Below, piece after piece: positions 35,446 through 44,553 of a DNA stretch of 64,000 nucleotides. Location of the stretch: positions 147,701-211,700 of the forward strand of contig NZ_JAWDKD010000021.1 in assembly GCF_032714475.1 (NCBI RefSeq), in the 5' to 3' direction. The notes under the pieces were generated by a model that saw only the letters and a list, made by a program, of their open reading frames with translations, was not told the origin of the DNA and did not search any database. The position numbers and the translations under genes were made by a program. This stretch comes from Methanolapillus africanus. Lineage in GTDB: Archaea; Halobacteriota; Methanosarcinia; Methanosarcinales; Methanosarcinaceae. Numbering within the stretch: the stretch's first letter is position 1; each line of letters opens with the position of its first letter.

Positions 35446-36777
35446 ATGACAAAAGGATTCTTGATTGCGGGAACGAACAGCGGTGTCGGAAAAACAACGT
35501 CGTCGATGGGCTTGATGGCGGCTTTAAAAAAGCGCGGCCAAACCGTTCAGGCTTTTAAAGTCGGTCCGGATTACATCGACCCGAGTTACCACACGGCGAT
35601 TTGCGGCCGCGAATCCCTCAACCTGGACACCTACATGATGGGAACGGACGGCGTTCTCGACACTTATCTGCGTGCATCACAAGGTTCCGATTTGTCGATT
35701 GTGGAAGGCGTGATGGGCCTTTACGACGGCATGGACTCGACCGAAATTTCGGGCGCCGCCCACGTCGCCAAAACCTTAGACGTTCCGGTCTTTTTAGTCA
35801 TCAACGTTCACGGGATGTCGCGCAGCACCGCCGCCATGCTGAAAGGTTACGCCGAATACGACAAAAACGTGAAAATCGCCGGCGTGATTCTCAATAAAGT
35901 CGGCAGCCCAAGACACTTGGAGCTGATTCGCGGCGCTCTGGACGGCAAAATCCCGATCGTCGGCGCGCTTCCGAGAAACGTCAACATCGCCGTTCCCGAG
36001 CGTTACATGGGCCTGCATATGCCGGACGAATCCGACTTTGATTTTTCGGAACTGGCGGACTTTGTCGAACAGAACATGGACATTGATTTGATTTTAAAAA
36101 TTGCCGCCGAATACGAAAAGAAATATCCGGAACCGGCGCCGCCTTTGAAGCACGACGTCGACGTGAAAATCGGGGTCGCTCAAGACAAAGCCTTTTGTTT
36201 CTATTACCCCGCCATGCTCGACGCCCTGAAAAAAGCCGGCGCCGAACTTGTCTTTTTCAGCCCGACAAAGGGAGAACTGCCGGAAGCCGACGGTTATTAT
36301 TTCGGCAGCGGTTACCCGGAATTTTGCATTCAGGAACTGTCGGATTCTCCGACGACCAAGAAGCTGAAGAATTTGGCCGCCGCCGGGGTTCCGATGTTCG
36401 GCGAAGGCGCCGGACTTTCGTATTTATGCAAATCTTACACGACGGACGACGGAAAATTCAAAATGGCGGACATTTTGCCGGCGGAATCCGAAATCACGAA
36501 AAAGCTTCAGGGGCTTGGTTATGTCGAAGCCCAGCCGTTGTCGCCGGCGCCGCCGTTTGGAAACAAGAATATTAAGGCGCATGAGTTCCACTACTCTTTG
36601 ACGACGCCTGAGAAGGATTCTAAATTCGCTTATGAAATGTTACGCGGGAAAGGCATTTTTGAGAAAAAAGATGGACTTTTCGAGTATAGTGTCATGGCCG
36701 GATATATGCAGATGCACCCGGGATCTTTCCCTGTTGGGGATTTCGTGGAGAAGTGTCGGGTGAATAAGAGAAAATGA
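35446..36777 (+). CDS. cfbB: CfbB/CbiA-type a,c-diamide synthase, atypical glutaminase site
   Basis: 443 aa. N-terminal ATP-binding domain with GTNSGVGKTTSSMG (9-22), FKVGPDYIDP and EGVMGLYDG, as in enzymes amidating the a and c side chains of Ni-sirohydrochlorin (CfbB, F430 pathway) or cobyrinate (CbiA). The C-terminal class I glutamine amidotransferase domain keeps HEFHYS (379-384). However, the expected ECGG nucleophile motif reads E320-G-A-G323: Gly at the position of the catalytic Cys. It may use free ammonia or have lost amidation. GGTGA precedes the ATG. Without neighbours of either pathway, CfbB versus CbiA is not settled. Confidence 0.8.
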   Translation: MTKGFLIAGTNSGVGKTTSSMGLMAALKKRGQTVQAFKVGPDYIDPSYHTAICGRESLNLDTYMMGTDGVLDTYLRASQGSDLSIVEGVMGLYDGMDSTEISGAAHVAKTLDVPVFLVINVHGMSRSTAAMLKGYAEYDKNVKIAGVILNKVGSPRHLELIRGALDGKIPIVGALPRNVNIAVPERYMGLHMPDESDFDFSELADFVEQNMDIDLILKIAAEYEKKYPEPAPPLKHDVDVKIGVAQDKAFCFYYPAMLDALKKAGAELVFFSPTKGELPEADGYYFGSGYPEFCIQELSDSPTTKKLKNLAAAGVPMFGEGAGLSYLCKSYTTDDGKFKMADILPAESEITKKLQGLGYVEAQPLSPAPPFGNKNIKAHEFHYSLTTPEKDSKFAYEMLRGKGIFEKKDGLFEYSVMAGYMQMHPGSFPVGDFVEKCRVNKRK

Positions 36778-36947
36778 CTTTGATAAGTTACTTTTCTTCT
36801 TTTTTTGTTTTTCTTTTTTTGAAGGGAATTGGGTCCATTTTTTCGTCGCGTAGTGGAGCGGCGGCGAAAAGAGGATTGGGGCGGTTTTTTGTTTTTGAGT
36901 TTTTTGATAGCATGGGTGAGTTCTTTTTTGAGTTCGAGCGAACAAGC

Positions 36948-36983
36948 CCGAAAAATCAAACGCTTTGTGTTTGATTTTCTCGG
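36948..36983 (+). repeat. hairpin module, diverged copy
   Basis: CCGAAAAATCAAAC / GTTTGATTTTCTCGG with loop GCTTTGT. Same architecture and loop-side bases as the reverse complement of the hairpin at 52123-52158. It lies in the 335-bp gap between the CfbB-like gene and the AT-rich island and may also terminate transcription. Confidence 0.6.
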
Positions 36984-37080
36984 ATTCCGATGACAGATTT
37001 ATGAACAGTAGCGTCAGATGTAAACTCGGAAATTGAATAAATTGGCATAACTAAATATTTTTAATTTCATTTAATTGAAA

Positions 37081-37090
37081 TTTATAAATA
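37081..37090 (+). promoter_or_regulatory. TATA box of the defence island, leaderless
   Basis: TTTATAAATA, 23 nt before the ATG at 37113; transcript probably starts at or near the start codon. Confidence 0.55.
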
Positions 37091-37112
37091 TTATCCAGTT
37101 GTTTCTAACTTT

Positions 37113-37355
37113 ATGGCATTAATTGAAAGAGACAACATCGAACATGTTCGAAATGATAATCCAAAAATTCACAAAAATGTAAACAGGTGCACATACAGCG
37201 TGTATAAAATTGATGAAAAGAAGTACATTCAATTTGATACTTTTGGAACTTCTGAACGTGCAAATCCTAAGAAATCCAGCCAAACCATACAATTTGATTC
37301 AGAAACTGCAAAACACCTCGTTCAAATATTTAAAGAAGAAAGGCTGATAGAATAA
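37113..37355 (+). CDS. 80-aa conserved hypothetical, defence-associated type
   Basis: Small protein opening MALIERDNIEHVRNDNPKIH, then KKYIQFDTFGTSER and TIQFDSETAKHLVQIFK. I recall similar 75-80-aa proteins lying beside restriction or other defence genes in many prokaryotes; function unknown. Likely leaderless. Codon use is AT-rich like the genes that follow, and unlike the 45%+ GC-looking neighbours to the left. A 160-bp AT-rich gap separates it from the NurA-like gene. Confidence 0.65.
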   Translation: MALIERDNIEHVRNDNPKIHKNVNRCTYSVYKIDEKKYIQFDTFGTSERANPKKSSQTIQFDSETAKHLVQIFKEERLIE

Positions 37356-37517
37356 AAGAATACTATAAAATATTTTCATTGAAGGCCTTACTATTACAGA
37401 AAATTATTTATTAAATAGATTATAATAATCAATATCATTCAAACTATTTTTATTTTGAAAAGTAAATATTAGTAGGGGGTTGCTAAAATCGAAAAGGTTG
37501 AAATTTTTGAGAAAAAA

Positions 37518-38555
37518 TTGAATGTTCATAAAAATTTCGAGAAAACCCTTGAAGCGGTGCGTTCCGAAAAAATAAGTTTGCCACCGATTCCTTCTCCTGA
37601 AAATCTTGATTCAAATAATTTTTTTTCATCGGGATATGGAAAAATCGAGTACGATATTATCACATATGAAAACTTGGACGCAAAAAATGGGTTGGAATAT
37701 TATAATTCAAAAATTGTTTTGGGGTATGATGAATCCATCCAAAAATATCAAGCCTTGGAAGGAGCAGCCTATTTTACTTCTCATTCACTGATTATGTTGG
37801 ACCCCGAAGAGAAAGATTACATCCCCTCTAGCTTTTTGACATTTTATTTTTATACGAGATCAAAAACAATATTGGAGAACAGTGAATATATAAAAAGTGT
37901 AGACACTTCTTCTAACCCAGAAGATGTCTCTGATTTTACAAATGAACAATTTGAATCAGCTTATAAAAAGGACTATGCTAACGATAGATCATATTTGATC
38001 TCTAAATGTCCCCCCAATTCAATTTTGTTTGTTGATGGCCCGCTCATTGGTGCCCAAATGAGTGAGTATACTGTAAAAATGAATCACGCTCTCTTAGAGA
38101 AAAATATTGTTCCAATTTTTTTTATAAAAAATAGTTCTAGCAACCTTGTTATTGATAATGTCTCCGAATTGCGTTCAAAATTCAACTCAGATATGCATTG
38201 GTCATATCAATTTTTAAAACAAGGTCAAAGAACTAATTTTTTTAAGTATACTGATAAAACAAACTCTTCCTTTTCAAAAGTATTTTGCTATTTGAAACCA
38301 TTCAAAAATAGGAGCCCACAGAGGGTTGAAATTCATACAAAAACGTATGAGATGTACAAAAATGAAATTGATTCTATTATGAATTTAGTTTACTATTTTT
38401 TGTTAGTACATGGCGATGTCAATAATCCTCAGGTCCGTCCAGTTGCTATTGCCGAAATGTATGCTCGCCACACATTAAATGTTTTTAATATTTATGAAAT
38501 GGTAAATTCTACAAAACTTACGCCTACAATGAATGAAGTAAGAGGATTCAAGTGA
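37518..38555 (+). CDS. divergent NurA-like nuclease
   Basis: 345 aa from a TTG; the frame is open back to 37476 (after a TAG), and AGGGGG lies at about 37474-37479, so a further upstream non-ATG start is possible. NurA-type features: SILFVDGPLIGA (about 167-178, metal-binding Asp), then VPIFFIKNSSSN in the following strand-helix. Near the C-terminus is NPQVRPVAIAEMYARHT, matching the closing NurA block. NurA works with HerA as a 5'-3' nuclease in end resection. The HerA-like gene starts 4 bp after its stop. Quite unlike the canonical NurA at 53561-54925, so a separate lineage. AT-rich codons. Ends in TGA. Confidence 0.7.
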   Translation: MNVHKNFEKTLEAVRSEKISLPPIPSPENLDSNNFFSSGYGKIEYDIITYENLDAKNGLEYYNSKIVLGYDESIQKYQALEGAAYFTSHSLIMLDPEEKDYIPSSFLTFYFYTRSKTILENSEYIKSVDTSSNPEDVSDFTNEQFESAYKKDYANDRSYLISKCPPNSILFVDGPLIGAQMSEYTVKMNHALLEKNIVPIFFIKNSSSNLVIDNVSELRSKFNSDMHWSYQFLKQGQRTNFFKYTDKTNSSFSKVFCYLKPFKNRSPQRVEIHTKTYEMYKNEIDSIMNLVYYFLLVHGDVNNPQVRPVAIAEMYARHTLNVFNIYEMVNSTKLTPTMNEVRGFK

Positions 38556-38559
38556 TGAA

Positions 38560-40152
38560 ATGACATGGATAGTTGTTGGAAGGGAAAAAGACAAAATTAA
38601 ATTCGTATCGAAAAGTTCTATGGAAGCTTTGCTTCCAAAAGGATATTACATAACAATAACCGAGCCAGAGGATTCTAATGTTATCTTGAGGGTTGAAGAC
38701 AGCTATCAAGATTTTCCATACAATCCATCACCTATGATTGTCGATATGGATTTATCTCCATTAATTCAAGACCAAAAATGTCAGAATACGATTCTTGCTT
38801 ACCCGATAAAAGATTTAAAAGGAAGACAGGATGGTTTAGTAAATTATATACGCCCATTATCGGTGGCCAGGCGCGCTAACCAAGATGAAATCAATAAAGC
38901 ATTTGATTGTGATGTTAACGAGAAGGGACCAAAGATCTTTTTAGGTACAATCCAAGGAACTGAAAATAAAATTTTAATGGATGAGTCTGGAAACTTATTA
39001 ACTGCAAGCCTTCCTGAAGACTTCTTTTTTCATCAAACCATGATTTGCGGTAAAACCGGCAGTGGAAAAACCGTATCAACAAAATACTTGGCACAATACT
39101 TTGTCGATAAAATGAAGGGAGCAGTTCTTGCGATAAACGTTAAAGATATTGATTTTTTAACGATGGACAAAGCTTCTAATGTTGTCAATGACCAGATATT
39201 ACATGAATGGGAAGTTTTAGGGGAAAAGGCAAGAGGTGTAGAATCTACTTTAATTTATTACCCATCCACAATTAACATGAAAAGTAACAAGGAAATCAAT
39301 CGAAGTATATGCAAACCAATTACGTTGGACGTAACAACAATTGATCCCACATCCTTAAATGGCATTCTCCAAAATATTTCAGACCTCGGTGCTCAATATT
39401 TGCCTGATATTTTCAGATATTGGAAGGAGGAATACGTTCCTAATAAAAATGATAAAGACTATTTTAAATTTAAAAATTTCGTGAAATGGTTTGCAGATAT
39501 TAACCGGAGTAAAGGGGATGAAAAAAATCTATTCCCTACAAAAAATATGCGTGGAGATCTTTATGATATACCACTACATGCTGGAACAGCATCTAATATT
39601 TTGAGAAATCTTAATAACTCCGCTGACTATTTTGATGATGAAAATGGAAGACCCATTGATGGAAATGATATATTACAAAGAGGAAAAGTATCAATAATTG
39701 ATATTCAGGACGAGAGATCAAAAATCTTCGGCTCAATATTATTACGCCAACTACTGCACCATATTGAATATTTAAAAACTAATAATGATAGTAAAATTCC
39801 AGTTCTTGTAATTATTGATGAAGTCCATCAATTCTACAATACTGAAAGTTCCAAAGAAGCACTTGGCGATCTTGATACAATATGTCGACAAGGACGAAGT
39901 CAAGAAATAGGAGTGATCTTTTCATCACAAAATCCCTCAGATATACCGAGAGGGCTCTCAAGTGTAATTAATACAAAAATCTTTTTTAAATCAGATTCAG
40001 CTGCAGTCAAATCAATTGGAACATCGATAACTGAAACAGAATTCGAGAACTTGAAGAAGGGGTTTGCAATAGTTAGTGTTCATGATCGATCTCAATTAAA
40101 AATTGTAAAGTTTCCCTTATCTTTTGCTGGAGTCTATAGGAGGAATGAATAA
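38560..40152 (+). CDS. HerA-like hexameric ATPase
   Basis: 530 aa. An N-terminal beta-rich HAS-barrel-like region (about 1-140) is followed by the FtsK/HerA ATPase: Walker A GKTGSGKT (164-171), Walker B VLVIIDEVH (about 415-423), and the RQGRSQEIGVIFSSQNPSDI block (about 447-466) typical of HerA. HerA translocates DNA into its nuclease partner. It is coupled to the NurA-like gene before (4-bp gap) and to a 49-aa gene after (1-base overlap). AT-rich relative to the canonical HerA in this window. Confidence 0.88.
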   Translation: MTWIVVGREKDKIKFVSKSSMEALLPKGYYITITEPEDSNVILRVEDSYQDFPYNPSPMIVDMDLSPLIQDQKCQNTILAYPIKDLKGRQDGLVNYIRPLSVARRANQDEINKAFDCDVNEKGPKIFLGTIQGTENKILMDESGNLLTASLPEDFFFHQTMICGKTGSGKTVSTKYLAQYFVDKMKGAVLAINVKDIDFLTMDKASNVVNDQILHEWEVLGEKARGVESTLIYYPSTINMKSNKEINRSICKPITLDVTTIDPTSLNGILQNISDLGAQYLPDIFRYWKEEYVPNKNDKDYFKFKNFVKWFADINRSKGDEKNLFPTKNMRGDLYDIPLHAGTASNILRNLNNSADYFDDENGRPIDGNDILQRGKVSIIDIQDERSKIFGSILLRQLLHHIEYLKTNNDSKIPVLVIIDEVHQFYNTESSKEALGDLDTICRQGRSQEIGVIFSSQNPSDIPRGLSSVINTKIFFKSDSAAVKSIGTSITETEFENLKKGFAIVSVHDRSQLKIVKFPLSFAGVYRRNE

Positions 40153-40301
40153 TGGAAGAAATGTCAATTTTAGATTTATTGCAAAATTTATGTGACAGTG
40201 AAGAAAGTAAGTGGTTACTATTACAAATTTCGGAATCGTTGAATGATCCTGAGTTTGATTTTGAAAAAATCATTGAACGGTTTATTTCTCGGGAGGAATA
40301 A
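40152..40301 (+). CDS. 49-aa acidic protein in the defence operon
   Basis: Starts at an ATG sharing one base with the HerA-like stop and ends 2 bp before the SMC-like ATG; GGGAGG near its end serves as ribosome-binding site for that gene. Predicted mostly helical and acidic: ILDLLQNLCDSEES and FEKIIERFISREE. Too small to classify. The tight packing implies it is translated and may bridge HerA and the SMC-like ATPase. Confidence 0.6.
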   Translation: MEEMSILDLLQNLCDSEESKWLLLQISESLNDPEFDFEKIIERFISREE

Positions 40302-40303
40302 GT

Positions 40304-42481
40304 ATGCTTTCAATTGATTATACAATTAAAAAGGATAATGATACTTATGTTCCAATTGAAAAATGGAAAAATATTAATTCAAACATATTTATGTTAACGG
40401 CTCCAAATGGACAAGGAAAGAGTACATATTTGAATATTATTGCAACCGGATTATATGGACATAAACTTTCAGAAAAAAGTTGTCATATATCAAAAACCAT
40501 AAAACCAAAACTTGAAAACATGAATAAAAGAGTAGGGAAAGATCTTTCTTTTGATATTACCATCAAAAATACAAAAGGTTCAATATTAAATTTAAAAAAA
40601 TCCTTAGATTCAAAAGATGTTGATATTTTAGAAAATAATGAAATATTAAACCCTGATCAATTTGAAAAAAAATATTTTTTGATATATGACATCCCAGAAG
40701 ATCCCCTTGGAAGATTATCTCATTTAACATCAGAAGTAGAAGTTGAACAAAAGAGATATGATGACCAATTAAAAGATTTTTCGAGATATTTAAATGATAC
40801 AATAAAAGATATACAATCGCGTAAAAATCCAGAAGAAATTGAAAAATTGAAAAAAAGGATTATGGACGGCCATAATGAAACTGAAAAATTAAGCAGAGAT
40901 TTAGAAACACAGAGAGAGAAGCATGATGTGTTATATAGATATCATATTTTGAGATCATATAAATTTAATTCGGAAAAAAATCAAGAATATCAAGAGCAAT
41001 ATAAAAAGCTCCAAGCCACTGAAGCAAACAAAGAAAATCAGAAAAAGCTGTCTTCAAAAAATAACAAAATACAACAAACAGCAAAAGTCCAAATGGAGGC
41101 AATTGAATCTGATTTTGAAGATATAAAAAATACAATGGAGGATTTTTTTTCAAATAAATATAAAGCTTATTCAATTATTAAAAACATCGACATTTCTGAA
41201 TCTTTGAAGGATTTTTCAATCCCCGTTGGATTTGTTGAGTCATTGGATATGGCTTCAAAACAACTAACAGATTACTGTTTAGAAGACACAAAGTAGAAGG
41301 AAGCAAACAATAATACTGAATTTTATAAAATCATTAAAAATGCATTTGAAATAGCCTTTGATCGTATTCCCCAAAAAAAATTAGAGACAATATCGGGAAC
41401 AAATACAACAATGGATGACATCATTCAATATATTGACAAGGAATATAATGATTGTACAAATGTGTCTATAAATTATTCAAAGGCTAAAAGAACAAAAGAA
41501 AAAATAACTAAATTAAAAAGTGTAGGAATTCCAGATTATAAAAAATCACTCGATGATTTAAAGATTATTTCAAAGAAATCTCCTGAAAGCATTATTGATG
41601 ACACAGAAAGTGACATGAAAGAATTGAGAAAAAAAATTAAAGAAACTGAAGATGCTCTGAACAAATTGAAAACTTATGGCGACGAAATAGGATTAAAGTT
41701 ATCCAGTCTTTCAATTAATAAAATAAATTCTGACATAGAGGAAATTAAATTAAATAATCCTAATTTTAAGAATTATTATTCGATTGGTGGAATAGATTTA
41801 TGGAAAGAAATTGAGTCTATTAAAATAGGAATTAATTCAAAAAATGAAAGTTTATTGAGAAATATTTCTCAGGTGGAAATATATCAAGATAAATTAAATG
41901 AGTTATTAAAAAAAGAACCACATAAATATCAAGAAAACTATGATAATGGAGAAATTCAAAAACTTGCTGAATTAGTTAAAAATCTATCATTATCTCTTAA
42001 ATCGTATGGTGATTATTTAACAGATATGAGAAAGAAAAACAAGCCTGAAAGTAAGCGTACAGTCTCACATGATGGAAATCCTAAAGTTACATGGGAAATT
42101 AGTCCCTATGAAAATTATTGTAAAATGATTTCTAGATATTTTGCTTTAAAAATAAAACAATTTAATTTTACAAGTGATGTTTTCAATCCAAAATATGTAA
42201 ATATAGTTACAGAAGAAATTATATTAGATAATGGTAAATCAATAAAATTTGATGATATAAGTACTGGTCAAGGAATAAGCCTATATCTCCAAACTCTTGT
42301 TAACCGATCGGCTACAGATTCGCGAAAAATAATTGCGTTATTCGATGAAGTATCTACAATGGATAAAAGATCTTTAGACCCAATATTAGAGATTCTTAGA
42401 AAATTAAATGAATCTGGAAAGTTAATGTTAGCAATTTTTGTAAAGATGGATGAAATTTATGAGGTTTATAATTTGGAGTAA
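40304..42481 (+). CDS. SMC/Rad50-like ATPase with in-frame TAG
   Basis: Read as one frame of 725 codons with a single TAG at codon 331. N-lobe: Walker A APNGQGKST (33-41). Long charged coiled coils run either side of the TAG. C-lobe: signature STGQG (653-657), a variant of LSGGQ, and Walker B IIALFDEVST (D681, E682). Both lobes are needed to build an SMC-type ATPase site, so the halves belong together. After the TAG the same frame stays open for 38 codons before the next ATG (41411), which has no clear ribosome-binding site. Options: UAG read as pyrrolysine, a split gene, or a nonsense mutant. AT-rich. The next gene starts 5 bp after its stop. Confidence 0.75.
41294..41296 (+). other. in-frame amber codon (candidate pyrrolysine)
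   Basis: TAG at codon 331 of the SMC-like gene, in the coiled-coil region. No gene in this window uses TAG as its terminal stop. Confidence 0.6.
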
Positions 42482-42486
42482 GATTT

Positions 42487-43431
42487 ATGTCTAAATATGA
42501 ATTGGATGAAGAGATTATAGATGAAAATGAAACATTAGTTTTAAAAAAGGTATTTTATGACAAATTTAGAAGTTCATTTTATAGTAAATCTAAAACAGCT
42601 GACTCAATTGAAAATAAATCAATTTTTATCGATTTATTGAAAAAAGATCCGACACCAGTTCAAAATATAATTAAAGAAAATAGTGTATCTGTAGATGATT
42701 TACCATCATTTCAATTAAATGAATTATTATCAAAAAATTTAATAAAACAATCACTGAAACCAAATGAATATACAATATCTTCCAATGGAATATGGTACAT
42801 TGAGAAGGAATTAGAATTGGTAGATGTGTCAAAGGTCATTGAGTTTGTTGATAACAAATTTTTTGATTTTGGTGCATCTGAAACATTGAAACCGCTAGAG
42901 AAAATTGCATTGCTGACTTTAATTTCAATTGGAGCATTCTACAAAAAAACGCCACTCGATAGAAATAATGGAGAATCCTATTCTTCAAAATTAAGTGAAA
43001 TATTGGAAAAGTCAAGAGAGTTTTTAATTAATGAAGAATTTATTCCAAAGTCATCTAAATTGGGAGTAGTAGATGAAAAGCAAATTGTCGATTCCGTATT
43101 CAAGAGAGTAAACGATTTGCCAAAAAAAACAATGCACTTATGTCAATTAGAAGCACCAAAAAAACATTATTTATCCCTCTATGATGAAGAAAATTGTCAA
43201 TTCGATTTTAAATCATTAAGCTTTCTTTTATGGAAAATTTTCGGAGATAATTTAAGTTTAGACCAACAAAGAAAAATTGACGAGTTCTGTCAAAAGATTA
43301 TGATAAATAATTTATACGATGTGTTTAATCCAGATCAAATTCATGACCATCTTTACTATAAAGGGGGATATGAAAATGCAATTTCAAATGCATTGTTTGA
43401 CATTGGAGAATTAAGAGGTAATTGGAAATGA
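42487..43431 (+). CDS. 314-aa winged-helix-like protein of the defence operon
   Basis: Unrecognised protein. The N-terminal part (about 45-110) has a winged-helix-like pattern with LLKKDPTPVQNIIKE, then LNELLSKNLIKQS and EYTISSNGIWYIEKE. The rest is helical and charged, with a dense FLLWKIFGDNLSL segment. In SMC-based defence systems (Lamassu, ABC-three-component) the gene beside the ATPase is often a kleisin-like or middle-component protein; this one could play that part, which is inference. Follows the SMC-like gene by 5 bp; converges on the methyltransferase with 5 bp between stops. Start is ATG. Ends in TGA. Confidence 0.7.
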   Translation: MSKYELDEEIIDENETLVLKKVFYDKFRSSFYSKSKTADSIENKSIFIDLLKKDPTPVQNIIKENSVSVDDLPSFQLNELLSKNLIKQSLKPNEYTISSNGIWYIEKELELVDVSKVIEFVDNKFFDFGASETLKPLEKIALLTLISIGAFYKKTPLDRNNGESYSSKLSEILEKSREFLINEEFIPKSSKLGVVDEKQIVDSVFKRVNDLPKKTMHLCQLEAPKKHYLSLYDEENCQFDFKSLSFLLWKIFGDNLSLDQQRKIDEFCQKIMINNLYDVFNPDQIHDHLYYKGGYENAISNALFDIGELRGNWK

Positions 43432-43436
43432 AATGT

Positions 43437-44261
43437 TCAACCATTTATTTTATAATTTGAAATAAATACCTCTTTTCCCTTTTTTGCTTGTTTGCTCTCT
43501 TTTCTGTTATTCACACCATATTGCAATTCCCATTCCTTAATTTCAGCAAAACCAAACAATTCTCGAATTTCTGGGGAATCATCACAGGTAATTAACCATT
43601 TACACTTATTTCCACATTTTTCGACTGTGTCTGCAAATCGCTCATGATCAAAATCTCTATGAAGGTTGCCTTTAACCCCGTATAATCGTGATTCCTTTAC
43701 ATTCAAATAAGGAGGATCTAAAAAAATAAAAGTATCTTTATGACAATTTGTCATAACCTTTTCATAATCCATATTTGTAATTGTTACATCTTTGAGTAAA
43801 TCTGACAAAGGCCTCAATCTTTCAATAGAGGATTCAGTAAATCGTTTTTCAAAAGACTCATTGGAATATCCACCACATTCAGCCAACCCTGAAAATGTGA
43901 TTCGATTTAATATGAAAAAGCGAACTGCATTTTGATAAATATCATCTTCTTCTTTCACTTTCAATTTTTCATATAATTTTTTTCCACTTCGTGTTCGACT
44001 TTTTATATCCTTCAAGTCTTGAACCATTTCATCACAGTTTTTTTGCACTTGGTCCCAAAAACAATAAAGATCGTAATTAAAATCATTTATCCAGTATTTA
44101 CGATTGGAATTTTGTTGAATTTGTGAAATAAAAACAGAGCCGCCACCAATAAATGGTTCTCGATATTCCGAAAACTCTTTTGGAAACATGGGAAGAATTT
44201 GCTTTAAAGCCCTAGACTTTCCTCCAGGATAACGCAATGCGGTTTTAATGGTCTTTTGCAT
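43437..44261 (-). CDS. DNA adenine-N6 methyltransferase (Dam/D12 class)
   Basis: 274 aa from the ATG at 44261; an in-frame GTG lies at 44270. SAM-binding motif I as RYPGGKSRAL near the N-terminus, catalytic DPPY in FIFLDPPYLN, and the FILNRITFSGLAE block of D12/M.DpnII-type enzymes. It methylates adenine in duplex DNA, usually at short sites such as GATC. Without a cognate restriction gene beside it, it may mark self DNA for the adjacent HerA-NurA-SMC operon, or be a solitary enzyme. AT-rich like the island. Ends in TGA. Confidence 0.92.
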   Translation of the reverse strand: MQKTIKTALRYPGGKSRALKQILPMFPKEFSEYREPFIGGGSVFISQIQQNSNRKYWINDFNYDLYCFWDQVQKNCDEMVQDLKDIKSRTRSGKKLYEKLKVKEEDDIYQNAVRFFILNRITFSGLAECGGYSNESFEKRFTESSIERLRPLSDLLKDVTITNMDYEKVMTNCHKDTFIFLDPPYLNVKESRLYGVKGNLHRDFDHERFADTVEKCGNKCKWLITCDDSPEIRELFGFAEIKEWELQYGVNNRKESKQAKKGKEVFISNYKING

Positions 44262-44341
44262 AGGGCTCACTTTTATTTTTTCAAATCATAAATTCCACAA
44301 AATATTAAAGTGTACCCGTAGTTAAATATGGCGTTGGACCA

Positions 44342-44351
44342 CTTATAAATA
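44342..44351 (+). promoter_or_regulatory. TATA box of CoM methyltransferase gene
   Basis: CTTATAAATA, about 210 bp upstream of the ATG at 44554, implying a leader of about 180 nt. Confidence 0.5.
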
Positions 44352-44553
44352 CAAACAAAGCCTATCTCTTAACCAGCAAATAACCCCCATCCCTACTCAA
44401 TTTTCCCCTTTTCCTTTTTCTCCCAAATAACACCCGCTCACGGTTTTCGGAGATTTGTTCAATTTAACACCCCTTTGCTTTTTGAAAAACGTCTTTCACT
44501 TCAAATTTTGTTTCATTTATTCCCATAAAATTAAACAAAAAAGGTGATTCATT

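Noticed and set aside
41411..42481. Separate C-terminal protein starting at the ATG at 41411
   Set aside because: No ribosome-binding site, the frame is open upstream to the TAG with protein-like sequence, and an isolated C-lobe would lack Walker A. Kept only as an alternative.
36990..44330. Attachment-site repeats or integrase for the AT-rich island
   Set aside because: I compared the DNA on both sides by eye and saw no direct repeat, tRNA gene or integrase; the hairpin at the left is the only candidate border feature.
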